Shown here: positions 1-10,536 of the stretch, one piece after another
Layout of the letters: each line of letters opens with the position of its first letter
Position numbering within the stretch: position 1 is the stretch's first letter
NCBI GenBank assembly: GCA_014529385.2
Contig: CM043944.1
Span: 177,001,740 to 177,065,739 of the forward strand
Direction of reading: 5' to 3'
Source: Adiantum capillus-veneris
Lineage: Eukaryota; Streptophyta; Polypodiopsida; Polypodiales; Pteridaceae
DNA: 64,000 nt
Made by a program: the position numbers and the translations under genes
The notes under the pieces: generated by a model
Database searches by the model: none
Told to the model about the DNA's origin: nothing
Seen by the model: only the letters and a program-made list of their open reading frames with translations

Positions 1-2230
1 CCTGATATTTCGCTAAAGCCTCCTGGACCTTGGCAAAAGCAATGTCCAAGTCCCTCGTGTGCTGGTCGGCTTCAAAAATCTTATCTTTTGAGCTAAGGAA
101 GGGTGGAATCTTTGGAGCACCTTCAATGATTTTAAATGGCACCTTCCTCGTCGAAGAGTGGATCGTGCTATTGTAGGCAAATTCCACCAAGGGGCAAAAC
201 ATTTTCCATTGAGCCTTCTGATCAGAAATGTAAGAACTCAATAAATCCAATACAACTGAATTTGCAATCTCAGATTGCCCATCTGTGTGCGGGTGGAAGA
301 TGACAAGAACTGCAACCGTGTGCCAGTGTTCTCCCAAATAGCCTTCCAAAACAAACTCGTGAATCGGGGCTCTTTGTCGGAAACTATTGTCTCAGGCATG
401 CCATATAAACTAAAAATATGTGCAATGAACAATGTCGCTAAATGAAGTGAGCTTGCTTGCTAAAATCTGTCAATGACAGTCCAAATGCCATCATGCCCAC
501 TCTGTGTCTTTGGGAGATCAAAAATGAAATCCATAGCAATACTTTCCCAGGGGCGAGTGGGAATGGATAAAGGCTGTAACAATCCCTGTGATTTATGCCT
601 GTCAAACAACTGTGTACAAAGTTATCCACATCCTTCTTGAGTCTCGGCCAAAAGAAGTAACGCTCCACACCTTTGGTGACCCGTAAAAGGTGGACAATGG
701 CACTTTGTCAAAACCTTTTCCCTCAATGGCTGTGTAACTCACAACATCGTTTCCTTCATCAAGTAGCCAACCCGTATGGAATATCCCGCTACTACCTCCC
801 CATTTTGTATTCGAGTGAATACATTCGAAAAATTTGGATATGTGGCGTACTGATCAACCATGTCCTCGAAGCTTCTATGATGAATGGCAGAAATAGCCAA
901 GACTAGCAGCTTCCGAGACAACCACCAAGTTCTTCTGTCCCTGAACATGGAAAATATGGAAGTGAAACTATGACAAGATGTTAGCCCACCGCATCTGCTT
1001 TTCCGAAAGCTGCTTCTGTGACAAGAAGTAGTGTAAACTCTGATGATCAGTAAAGACCGTGAAATCGGCTCTGAGTAGGTAATGTTGCCAGTGAGTAAGA
1101 GCATGGACCACTACCAATAGCTCTTTCTAATAAATTTGGGCTGTCAATTATGGCCTTGAAAACAATCGGCTTTCATAGGCAATTACATGGCCTGCTTGCA
1201 TTAAGACCGCTCCTACACTACGACCACAAGCATCACAATATACTTTGAATGACTTTTGCAAATCCGGAAAAGTCAATACTGGTCCAGTAGTCAATTTCTC
1301 TTTCAATGTCTGAAAGGCAGTCACCTCTGTGGGTCCCTACGAGAAGGACTCCTTTCTGTGTCAGAATGTGCAAAGGGAAAGCTACCTCTGCAAACTTTCG
1401 AATGAACCGCCAGTGGTAAGAACACAAAGCCAAGAAGCTTCTAACTTCATGAACATTCTTCAAATCGGGATAATCACGTATAGTCTCAATCTTGGCAGGG
1501 TCCGTCTATACTTTTGCTGTTGAGACAATGTGTCCCAAAAAGTGTATCTCCGGCAAGAAAAAAATCACTCTTTTTCACATTTATAAGAAATTTTTTCTTC
1601 CTCGGGGTCTGGAAAATCCACAAATAATCGGTGTTTCTCTGAAAATCCAAAAAGTCATCCTGAAAGCTGTCTTGAAGATGTCTCCAGGAGAAATATAGAT
1701 CTGATGATAATCACTCTTCATATCAATTCGGCAAGTGTCGAGCATATCATCAATCCTCGTAATATGGAAATCTATTCTGGTTCATTGTTTCTTTATCTTA
1801 GCCTCGACTAAGTCTGTAAGGTGGCCGGTTTGGTGGTGTACTACCACGAATCAATCATGTGATCTTCACGATGTAAAGGAGGTAACTTTGTACGCCTTCA
1901 AAAAAATAGTCAGCCCCTGATATAGAAAATCTTATTGTTCTTTTTCGAGGTGAAAACATATTCGACCTTCAATCATCACTTTGTTCTCTCAAGAAAATCG
2001 AGTAAAGAAACTGAATTTCATCAAGTACAATCTCTCTACTCTTCATTTGTCAAAGTCGCTTTCGCAGCCCGATAGTCAACCACGACGTTGTTCCGTCGTA
2101 CCAAGGGATTTTGAGGAGGATGCCACAACCTTCTTAAGGGCATATGTAGAAGTCCTCGTGTCCTAAATACCCCTGACATTGCAAATGAAGTTTGCCAATG
2201 ATCGGTGTAATGGCAACATCCCATCCAGGT
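1..2230 (-). pseudogene. G1 pol: RT, RNase H and integrase, broken
   Basis: Polymerase region of G1 in several frames. Near 2100-2050 is the RT motif VDYRA. At about 1450-1300 is the RT thumb/connection (VRSFLALCSYHWRFIRKFAE). At about 1085-1000 is RNase H with FTVFTDHQSLHYFL. At 668-438 is the H2C2/integrase start ([13 protein letters not shown]), and at 432-238 the integrase core with VSDKEPRFTSLFWKAIWEN around the second catalytic Asp (near 377). The segment before base 237 reads as the integrase tail (PFKIIEGAPKIPPFLS). Reconstructing it would need several frame changes, so no functional enzyme is encoded. The central RT with its YxDD box is poorly preserved, and I could not place it. Confidence 0.8.
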
Positions 2231-2514
2231 GCCGCTAAAACTACCTCCGCCTATGGCCTCAGCCTATCGAGCGTAATTCCAAATCAAGACGCCAATTCAA
2301 GTGAAAAGAAGCTTGCCTTGGCTCCTCCATCAAAGAAAATGAGGGATTTATAATCTTTCACTTTGCCCGAAGTGTAGCTAGGTTTTGTACTTTCATTCAT
2401 CTGATTTGGTTCAGCCCCCACGGAATGTGGTACCAGTTCTGCTTTCATCTTTCCTTTTCTTCCGCATTCGACTGCTGCTCTAGAAATCTCTAGCCTGTCT
2501 TTAGTCTGACCTTT

Positions 2515-3506
2515 CTATGACTTTTTGGGGCACTTTGCGGAGATGTGCCCTAGTTCCCTGCAACCAAAACATATCCCCTCTTTGAGATAGATAGCCCTTT
2601 CTCTAAGAGTCAGTCGGGGTCGTGTATCATTCTTTTCTTTGTCCTGGGAATTTTTTTTCTTTCTACTTTCATTATTGGAGGCCTGGCTGGTCCTCTGAGT
2701 CAAGATCTCATCAGTGGGGTAAGTCAAATTCCCGAAATGTATCAAGAAATCCCGTTTTGCATGACCCATAAATTCTTGAATAGAATTTGACTTTTGTTCA
2801 AGGCAGTCATCTTGGATCTCTGTAAGGAGTCCGCATCAAAACCTCTCAATCTGTTCCTTAAAGGTGAACTTCTTTAATGAAGAGGTTGGTAGAAAAGAGT
2901 CCCAAAATCTCTCAGAATAAGCGTCCAAAGAATCTCCCTTGGTCATCCAAAGATGGTTCCAAGCGATTCTTACATCCCGTTCGTACTCCTGGGTCAGCCA
3001 AGAAGAAATAAAGAGCCTTTTGAATTTCAACCACTTGATTGGAGATTTCTTCCTTAGAAGAAGACTGGACCACTATGTTGGATTATTTCCTTTAAGAAAA
3101 GATGCAACCCTCCTTATCTTGGAGTGCTCTGAGTAATGCCCTCCAGAGAAGGCTATGTCAAACTGCTGGCTAAAGGCCAAAGCCCTCGGAGCATCTCAAA
3201 ATCTAGAAAAGGATTCAAATTTTATCAACTGTCCACCTTCTTTAAATTCTTTTTTTTCTTGTTCTTGTCTTCGAGGAAGTCATATTGGTTGGCTTTGTAG
3301 AAGTGCTTCTTTTCAAGAGTTCTTGTCCATCTCTTTCTGCGAGGACAGGTTCCGCTTTTCTGCACTCGTCTATCTTTTTGGCTTTCTTCCCTCGTGAGAG
3401 GAGAAGCAATGGCCACATGCCATCTCAGGTAAATCTTATCAATTGGGTAATTCTTCAGGTGTCTCGCCAATCTCCGGTCCCTGGAGTACTTAATGAATCT
3501 GTTCAC
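2515..3506 (-). pseudogene. G1 gag, broken, with CCHC zinc knuckle
   Basis: Retrotransposon capsid/nucleocapsid region. Minus frames at 3506-3225 (basic N-terminal part), 3030-2836 (capsid-like, with WNHLWMTKGDSLDAYSERFW) and 2769-2515, which ends in a CCHC knuckle (CFGCRELGHISAKC). The knuckle is the RNA-binding nucleocapsid motif typical of plant Ty3/gypsy gag. The three pieces lie in different frames or are separated by stops, so gag is dead. A related capsid segment (WHLLKMTKNDTMDDYCQRFW) occurs on the plus strand near 8020. Confidence 0.75.
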
Positions 3507-3871
3507 ACTTATGTCAATCTACAATTGACATTTGTACTCCGTTCTGGAAAACTTGTCTCTCAAAAAAGAAATTGCCCAAATCTTCATTCTTTTCTTCAGT
3601 TTCATGGCAGATTTTCAACTTTTCTTTGCCTTCCCATTGAGAGATGTCATCTCTGTCAGGTTCTCCACAAGAATCCATGTGTAATATGGAATTCTTTATG
3701 GATTTATGACCTGTAAGACAGAGCAATGAAGATGGAAGCACGCCCGATGCACGATGTATGAAGGGTGGGAGTGGCTAATAAGTCCGGGGTTGGGACACAT
3801 AGATTCTTTCACAAAAGTTTGTGTGTGTTGTAAAAAGGATCGGATCCTCCAACGAAGAAGAATATTTCTGT

Positions 3872-3883
3872 GCTCTGATACCA
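3872..3883 (-). other. Primer binding site, initiator-Met tRNA (G1)
   Basis: The minus strand reads TGGTATCAGAGC, the standard complement of the plant initiator-methionine tRNA 3' end. It lies next to the end of the LTR (TTACA). It fixes the 5' side and the orientation of G1. Confidence 0.85.
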
Positions 3884-3884
3884 C

Positions 3885-4431
3885 TGTAACAAACTTGGAA
3901 ACCCCAAGTCTAGATTCTACCATGACATAGTAGAGATTCACTTTAAAACAGTTCACAAAAGATGACACGGCCCGGCGTAGTTCCATGCCAAGAGGTATTG
4001 GCCCCAAATACTAGCGTCCCTTTTGGTATTTCTTTTTATATTAACCTTGGTGCAGAGTACAAGGGAGTCTGCAGGGACTCACACTCAGACTCTGTATCCA
4101 GATGCTCTCAGTATTGAGGCCCCAACAACTTATTTAATGTTACAAGGGACTCCCAAAAGCAGAGCCCAATAATCTCATACTCAAAAGCTCTTAAACTTAA
4201 AAGCAATTGTAGCTCAAAACTTGCCAAAATCAGCCAGCGTAATTTGTGGAGATCGTATAAATTGCCACTCATCGGTCCATTACAAATTATGAAGGTCTGT
4301 ATTGCCTATCACGTCATCCTGTTAGCACGTTTTTTGATGAGAAATGCGGTGCATTTTTTGGCTTTGCTACCACGTCAGCAAGGGCTGTCTGTGTGTATCC
4401 GGAGGCACTACCACGTCACCAGTTTGTGATA
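3885..4431 (-). repeat. 5' LTR of G1, about 547 bp
   Basis: Bounded on the inside by the primer site and on the outside by TATCACAAACTGGTGACG, which matches the start of the plus LTR at 9488 (TGTCACAAACTGCTAACG). Both LTRs share a GGGGCCAA ... ACTAC-TCGGGCCGTGTC core (complement of about 3960-4005 here, 9266-9297 in the plus copy). A TATA-like AATATAAAAAG lies near 4031-4042 on the minus strand. The outer end could be off by a few bases. Confidence 0.75.
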
Positions 4432-4444
4432 GTTTAAGCCATGA

Positions 4445-4840
4445 GCACTAGTGTTTCCAATCTCAGATTTCAACTCTAGTTGTCACTGCCGTCGTAGTCG
4501 CCGTCACCATCGACTTAGCCCTCCCTTGCATCATAGCATCAAGTTAATTGCATCAACACCATTGTACCAGATTTGTGCAATCAATATCATGGACCTCTCT
4601 CGCCATCGAGAGAGGGGCCCTTGGAGGAGGGTTTGAGAATAGCCCGGTGTCGTATTCTTCTCTCTGTCTTCTCTCAGTCTCAGCACTTCCACTCATAGTA
4701 GCATTCCCTTTGTTTGTGATAATTGAACTCTCTCTCTAAAGGAGGAAAGGTTCTCCCTTCCGTAAGTTAAAGGAACCCTTGAGCACAGTTTAGAGTACTC
4801 ATCTTGAGCATATCAACATTCACTTCTATTGCACCTTACA
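4445..4840 (+). repeat. LTR fragment, same family as the G3 5' LTR end
   Basis: The last ~45 bases (ACTCATCTTGAGCA ... GCACCTTACA) match the LTR stub at 21608-21657 that precedes the G3 primer site. Here there is no primer site after it; the next bases belong to a minus-strand protease fragment. It therefore looks like a solo or truncated LTR. The left boundary is a guess. No protein is supported. Confidence 0.45.
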
Positions 4841-4844
4841 CCAA

Positions 4845-6040
4845 ATTATATAAGTGAGATGTCTTCTGAGCTGGTAATCCAAGTTGTTGAACTATCTGAG
4901 TGCCGACAAAATTATTAGAGCATCCACTGTCCAACCAAATATTGATGGATCCACCATTGAGAGTTTCAAGAAGGCTCAGAATTTGCTTTGAGAGAGGCTC
5001 CAAAACTAAAGAATTACACTGACATGCTTCATAAGAATAATCGCATCCACCTAGACATGAATTGTATTGACCAAAGATTCTCCTTTATCTTTAGCAGAAT
5101 CTAGTTGTTCAAAATTCAATGATGTTTCTGCGTTGTAATTTCTTTTCAGATTAGACGGATTTGGTATCTTTGGACATTGATACCATCTATGGTCACCACT
5201 GCGAATTGTACATAATCCATCCTTCTTTGAAGTCAAAGAAGCATTTGACGAAGAGCATTGCTAAGTATTGGAATGCCAATCTTGAGAAAAATCATGTCCT
5301 TTACCATGATCAAGTGGAGAATTTGATGAAGATATGCTTTTAGATTGTCGATCTTGAGAATAGAACCTTGAAGTTGAATAAGGCTTCGTTGCTTGTTGTC
5401 TGAATTGAGATTGGTGATGTTGTCTTTGGCTATAGATTTCTCTACAATCACGTTGTGAAAGCGAGTGTTATTTGAAGATCTGTCACCAACAAAAAAATTC
5501 CATGTAGGGCACCGATTATCGCCAAGACACTCCACATAGGCTATTGCAGTATCCAAGGTGGTAGGGTTGTATTTTTGCACATCGTCCTTCAGGGTTTGTT
5601 CAAGCCCGTCAATGAAATTGTGTAGTTTATCAGAGGGGCTGAGATTCTTTATCTCCATAGTTAGTTTCTAAAACTTTGTGATATACGCGGCCAAGGAACC
5701 TGTTTGGCTCAGGCGGCGAAGAGAGGACCGGGCATGAAAATCCGCATTGGGAGGTTCGAACGCCTTGCAAATAGCACGCTGGAATTTATCCCAAGAAAGT
5801 GTGTGTACCGTTAGCAACCCATCATTGCCACCAAAGAAATGTTGTGTCCTTGAGCAGAGAACTAGCAAGTGCAACTTTTTTACTTTTGACTAAGTCTGTG
5901 TTGGACAAGTAGACCTCCATTTTGAATAGCCATTGGTCTAGCATGCACTTGTCGCAGCAACCATTATAGGGGAAATTTACCATCCAATTTCTTCTTCTTT
6001 GCAGCATTACAAATCTTATAAAGTAATTGAAGTTCATGAT
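4845..6040 (-). pseudogene. Gypsy gag-protease fragment, broken
   Basis: Minus-strand frames read in order: capsid start at 6037-5822 (LDQWLFKMEVYLSNTDL ... FLWWQ), capsid middle at 5874-5668 (WDKFQRAICKAFEPPNADF), capsid end at 5658-5233 (LSPSDKLHNFIDGLEQTLKD), a knuckle-like CTIRSGDHRWYQC near 5215-5180, and a retropepsin start near 4925-4900 (LDSGCSNNFVGTQIVQQLG, with the DSG active-site motif). The protease stops at the LTR fragment that ends at 4840. Capsid similarity is to Ty3/gypsy gag. Several frame changes make it a pseudogene. Confidence 0.75.
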
Positions 6041-7255
6041 TTTCTACCTCATCAGTTGGATCTGGTTTGTTTTGCTCATCCACTGAAGCTTCAGAAGAAG
6101 GTGTGGAAGAAGCATCATTAGTCATCCGAGAGGTTGTAGGACAACTCCCCGAGAAGTGTTTTGCGTCTGCATCCGATCCAATCGAGTGTGATGTGATGCG
6201 AGACTTATGGAAAGTATGGCCATCTGCTCCTTGATAAGAGTAAGGGCGTCTTCAGATTGACCTTCTCCGTCCTGAGAAGTTAGCATGGTTATGCCTCAAA
6301 GAAACTCGAACATGTGAAGGAGCAGCTTTTGCCACGGTACTTCAGGAGCAGGAACGGCGTCTGGCGGCTCCGGTGTATCAGGAATTACGATTAATTTGAA
6401 TTCCTACAGAACGTCTTTGGGTACATCTAAGTCATTCGCGGCCATGTTGCGCACAAAGGAAGATTCTCAGAAGGTACTACACGCGAAGAAAGAGGTAGTG
6501 CATAGAGGCAGGCTGGTAGATAGCGCAGCAATTGATATGGAGAAAGCCATGTGCTCGAGTTGTATTACGTTGTTTTTTCTTTAAGTGTCCTTTGGGTTAA
6601 ATTATGCCAAATCACCCACTTTGGCCGTGCACCTAATTAGGTCCAGCAGACAAAACTTAAAATTAAGTCTCTAAGGATAAATTTTCAACCAGCGTTAAAA
6701 TACTCTGCATAGAACCTATGAGGGAGTGAATTAGGGTTTCCCTCATCAAAATGGTGTGTGGGCTTCAATATAAAAGCTCTTAAATCTCAGCAAAATCAGA
6801 AAATGGTCGCCATGAAGGTGGAAGCTCGAGTATTCCTTTCAACTGTATGAAGTTATGACTATGTGATTGGGGGCGAGGCTACATGTTTCCATGAAAGAGG
6901 TTTGGGTTTTGAATGGAATTTGTGCTTCTATGAGAGTTGAAGTTTCATGGATGAAAGTTTAGTGTTCTTAATTGCCCTTTTTAAGTAAAATTGGATGTGA
7001 ATTGGTGAATCTTTCATCGCGAACTCTACTACAAAAGCAAGCAATTTCCAAGCACAATAGGGGAGAAGGTTTGTGATTGTCTTGTCACAAACACTCCTAG
7101 AATTTAGACCATCTTTAGAAAGAGAGTTGGTGATTCTCCATAAACACTTTTCTTAAAGTGTTTGTGACTCTCATCAAGAACTCTTACAGCCAAAGATTTT
7201 ACACCTTCCCAGCTAGACCGCACGCATTTCGACACCGGTAACGAAGACAATTAAG
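6041..7255. other. No gene recognised
   Basis: AT-rich sequence with only short unconvincing frames on both strands. The first part may be the 5' leader of the minus-strand gag fragment. The part from about 6590 shows no coding, LTR-end or RNA-gene signal that I recognise. Confidence 0.5.
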
Positions 7256-7259
7256 CCTA

Positions 7260-7780
7260 TCATTTGGCAAAATTGTTTGTCTCATAGATTTTCCGAATAT
7301 ATGGCATGCTCGAGTCCAATGCTTTGGATAGAGATTCCCCATTTACTAGGTTGCTTTGGAGGGCAATCTGGGAGAACATTGCCACACAATTGCAGTTCTT
7401 GTACTCGTTCCACCCGCAGACAGATGGGCAATTTGCGAAAGCCAATTCAATGGAATTGGATTTATTGAAGTCTTATATTCTGAATCAAAAGACTTAATGG
7501 GAAAAGTAATTGCCCTTGGTGGAGTTTGCCTACAACATTACATAGGGAAGGCGCCAATTGAAGTATTTGAGGGTGCTAAGAAGGCTCCTCAATTTCTAAG
7601 CACCAAAGACAAGATTCTTTTGAAGTTAAAAAAAAAGTCTAGAAGGCATGGAAGGCAATCTAGCTATTTTGAGGAGCACAGTTTGTCCTCTTTTGATAGT
7701 GACCGGATCAACAAGAAAACCAAGGAGTTCAAGCAACGGAGTCATGCCGTCAGATTTGAGACGTTTTTAGACTACTAAGA
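7260..7780 (+). pseudogene. Integrase fragment of the G1 family
   Basis: The plus strand reads a core similar to G1 integrase: LFVSQIFRIYGM, LLWRAIWENIATQLQFL and FHPQTDGQ, the last being the segment just before the catalytic Glu. It continues into a tail (KAPIEVFEGAKKAPQFLSTK) homologous to the G1 tail near base 100. Frames change at about 7300, 7450 and 7500, and the second catalytic Asp region is eroded (ALDRDSPF). It is a dead fragment of the same family as G1 in the opposite orientation. Confidence 0.75.
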
Positions 7781-7969
7781 CACCCATTGAGCCCTTGAGT
7801 TTGTACAATAGTTTGACGTCGCCTTCTCTGGAGGACTGTTCTCAAAACATTCTAGGGTGCAAAAGACAGAATCTTACTTGAAAGGACTGTACCAACATGG
7901 TGGTCTACATGTGTTGTTACGCAAAGAAGCACCTCCGACGTGATTAAAATTCAAGATAATTTTCACGTT

Positions 7970-8350
7970 CACTTGGATATCAGATGAATATGCAGCAGAT
8001 GTCATCACGACTTGGCATCTCTTGAAAATGACTAAGAATGATACAATGGATGACTATTGCCAGAGGTTTTGGGATACTCATTTTCCAGTGTCTTTGTTTC
8101 TGAAGATTACTTTGAAAGACTAGATTGAGCGGATTTGTTGTGGTTTGCCAAAAGAGATCAAGACTATTGTGTGAACCAGAAGTCTACCTCTATTTAGAGA
8201 CTTATGCAACATACTAAGGAACGATTTGGAACGCCTGCCGGCTCATTGACTTATCTTACGGACAAGATAGGATCCACCTCATCAAGAAAAGAGTCCACCA
8301 AATTGAAAAGAATGAATTAAGGGAACCAAATGAAAGTTCATCAAAGGATT
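7970..8350 (+). pseudogene. Gag capsid fragment out of order
   Basis: The plus strand reads TTWHLLKMTKNDTMDDYCQRF followed by FPVSLFLKITLKD and ICCGLPKEIKT, homologous to the G1 capsid at 3030-2836. It lies downstream of integrase coding sequence, the reverse of normal gag-pol order, so the locus is a rearranged or nested composite. In-frame stops are present. Confidence 0.65.
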
Positions 8351-8524
8351 CCACAGAAAGGGGATCAGATGATAATGCGTCTTAGGGTTTTGATGATTGA
8401 GACAGACGTGCCAATGGATAGGGGACATGAAAGATGCTACCCACAAGTCCCAGGGCACAAGGAAAGAATGGAAAAAGGGAATCAACTAGTAGATCGAAGA
8501 AATTCCCCATAGCCAAGATAATAT

Positions 8525-8665
8525 TTTTGGATACTGCATTTGCAAAAGGTGAACAAGGCTCTTGAGAAGTTTCAAGCACGACATAAGAGGGAAGCCTACA
8601 AGATTCGACACGACTTGCAGTTGAAGGAAGGTGATTGGGTGCTCTTATGGTTTCAGAAGGCACAC
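8525..8665 (+). pseudogene. Integrase C-terminal fragment
   Basis: The plus frame reads LQKVNKALEKFQARHKREAY followed by LQLKEGDWVLLWFQKAHLSD, the GDxV C-terminal domain of a gypsy integrase. It is separated from the integrase core at 7260-7780 by the displaced gag piece. It sits about 170 bases before the polypurine tract and LTR at 8838, as expected for the end of pol. Confidence 0.65.
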
Positions 8666-8837
8666 CTAAGTGATGTGAAGTGATGTCATGTGAAGTGATG
8701 TGACTGTCGTCTTTGTACAAGTGCTAGATATGTCGTGTTTAGTGCGTCGATACTTAGAGTCAGTGTCTCTTGAATTGGTTTATGGCTTGTCTATTTTGCA
8801 GGCATAATTGAGGGCGATTACAATTCTTTCAAGAGGG

Positions 8838-9400
8838 GGGTATGCAAAAAACTGATGACATGGCATGACCATTCGTGGGTAGACTGATGACGGGGAATCT
8901 GTACGAACAGCAAGTCGCGTGGTGGCAGTATGGAATCTTGCAATACATGATGGCATGCTGATGTGGCAGATTGTACGGATTTTTGTATTTCATGCTCGGT
9001 GTTGACGTGGTAGGGTTGTACAGAATTCCGTATTTGTGCTGGCTACTTTTTGGCAGTTTTTTGAGCCGGTTGCTTTTGGAATCCCTTGCTTTTGAATTTA
9101 ACTATTTTTGGGTGCTGCTTTTGTCAATCCTTTGCAAGAATAAAAGGAACCTAAGGGCCTCACTCTTCAAAGCATCTGGACATGGAGCCTGAGAATCGAG
9201 GACCCGCAAGAGTTGTACTTTGAAATGATTAATGATAAAGAAATACCGAAAGGGGTGCCATTTTTCGGGGCCAATCTCTCTGGGCATGAAACTACGTCGG
9301 GCCGTGTCGACTCTCTCTCTATCAAAATTCAGTAATTATGAAGTTTATATTCATGTGTTGCTATTGATTTCTGGCTTGGAGTGTCCAAGCTTGTTATAGA
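8838..9400 (+). repeat. LTR copy 1 of the G1 family, plus orientation
   Basis: Preceded by a polypurine tract (AAGAGGGGGG at about 8829-8838), as at a 3' LTR. It contains the family core (GAAATACCGAAAGGGGTGCC, GGGGCCAATCTCTCTGGGCA) and ends near TCCAAGCTTGTTATA, matching the G1 LTR end. About 88 bases of 3' internal sequence and another polypurine tract follow before LTR copy 2, so the two LTRs are almost back to back. Confidence 0.65.
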
Positions 9401-9487
9401 TTGTCCCTCTGAATTCTTTTTTGAGCTAACTTGAGTTGTTTTGCAGATATATGGTAATCACGGACAATTACTTTCTTTCAAGATGGG

Positions 9488-10147
9488 GGATGTCACAAAC
9501 TGCTAACGTATCAAGCCGCTGAAGAACGGAGTCAACCTGTAGATCTTGACCGAGGAGCCTAAACCCTAAGTGAAGAAGCAGAAGAAGAAGAAGAAGAAGA
9601 AGAAGTAGAAGACGTTCTCACCAACTTAAAGATCCTCACTGAGTGGGACAATTACCAACTTAAAGAAGTAGAAGAAGTTCTCACCAACTTAAAGATCCTC
9701 ACTGAGTGGGACAATTAAACAATTACCAACTTATAGGTTCCGATATGATGGGGTCTATATTACTAAACCCACACACACACACACACAAAGAGGCTTTTGC
9801 GTAGAAACCTGATAACCTGGTAGTTGCTATACGGACCTCCCGCAGATTCGATGTCATGCTGACATGGCAATGTACGGACGTCCATGATTTATGTTGGCTG
9901 CTGACGTGGCAATTGTAGGGACTTTCACAATATGTGTTGGTTGCTTTTGAGGGCTAGCTTTTGAGGATCTTATGCTTTTGAGTTTACTGCTTTTCAAGTA
10001 GCTGCTTTTGAGGCCAAGGGCCTTTAAATATGTAAAGAGGGCTCAGTCTCTGACACGCTTCAGTGTGAAGGTGCAGAGTGCGAGTATCGACATTGTAATG
10101 AGTTCAAGCAATATAAATGCCGAAAGGGGTGGCAAGGTTTGGGGCCA
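9488..10147 (+). repeat. LTR copy 2 of the G1 family, interrupted at 10147
   Basis: Starts TGTCACAAACTGCTAACG after a polypurine tract (AAGATGGGGGA). It has the family core near 10110-10147 (GCCGAAAGGGGTGGC, GGGGCCA), then stops being LTR-like exactly where the inverted repeat of the 9.6-kb unit begins. In copy 1 the same core runs on (GGGGCCAATCTCTCTGGG). I infer that the 9.6-kb unit inserted into this LTR, but I could not confidently recover the LTR remainder at 19782. Confidence 0.6.
9581..9719 (+). repeat. GAA microsatellite and 64-bp direct duplication
   Basis: A GAA tract (about 9581-9605) is followed by two copies of a 64-bp unit containing TTCTCACCAACTTAAAGATC (first near 9615, again near 9679). 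It lies inside LTR copy 2 and is not seen in copy 1, so it is a local tandem duplication. A short CA tract follows at about 9771-9786. Confidence 0.7.
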
Positions 10148-10167
10148 CATTAGGAAAAGTTTGGACT
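10148..10167 (+). repeat. Left terminal inverted repeat
   Basis: CATTAGGAAAAGTTTGGACT; the complement of the right end differs only at position 6 (T for G). Weaker similarity continues inward (A-rich run, GG-C, then GAGAGAGA at about 10205-10212). Confidence 0.75.
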
Positions 10168-10536
10168 AAAAAATGGGCCTTGTAAGAAATGCCAAGTCAG
10201 CTTAGAGAGAGATAATAAAAAGTCCCTAATTTCATTTTTGATATTCACTTTCAAAAAAACTCGGATATCAGATTTGGGGGTACCTTTATTAAAACTCTCA
10301 AAAAGTGCTCAGACAATGATAACATACGAAGGCTTCGAATTGAACGCCGCTTATCTCAATTTTTCAAAACTAAGATTTGGCGCTCAACGAGGTGCATTGA
10401 ATGTTATTCTTCTCCTCAGTTTTGCGTCTCTCTTGCTTTTCACCTGCGCGCAGTCTCTTCCCTTGAGCTCTCTTCCATTTGCTCCACTCTTGCGCTCTCC
10501 TCTGTTTTGAGCTTTCTCATTCACCAAGTCGTCTCA

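Larger units (their letters stand above)
1..4431 (-). mobile_element. Ty3/gypsy LTR retrotransposon G1, 3' part beyond left edge
   Basis: Read on the minus strand the order is LTR (4431-3885), tRNA-Met primer site (3883-3872), gag with zinc knuckle (about 3506-2515), reverse transcriptase, RNase H and integrase (about 2230-1). This is canonical Ty3/gypsy order. The integrase tail continues to base 1, so the 3' LTR lies outside the window. All frames carry stops and shifts, so the copy is dead. Its LTR is related to plus-strand LTR copies at 8838-9400 and 9488-10147, so the same family inserted more than once here. Confidence 0.85.

Noticed and set aside
10507-10536. Start of the transposase at 10507
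   Set aside because: That position is a TTG; the first ATG in the frame is 10537.
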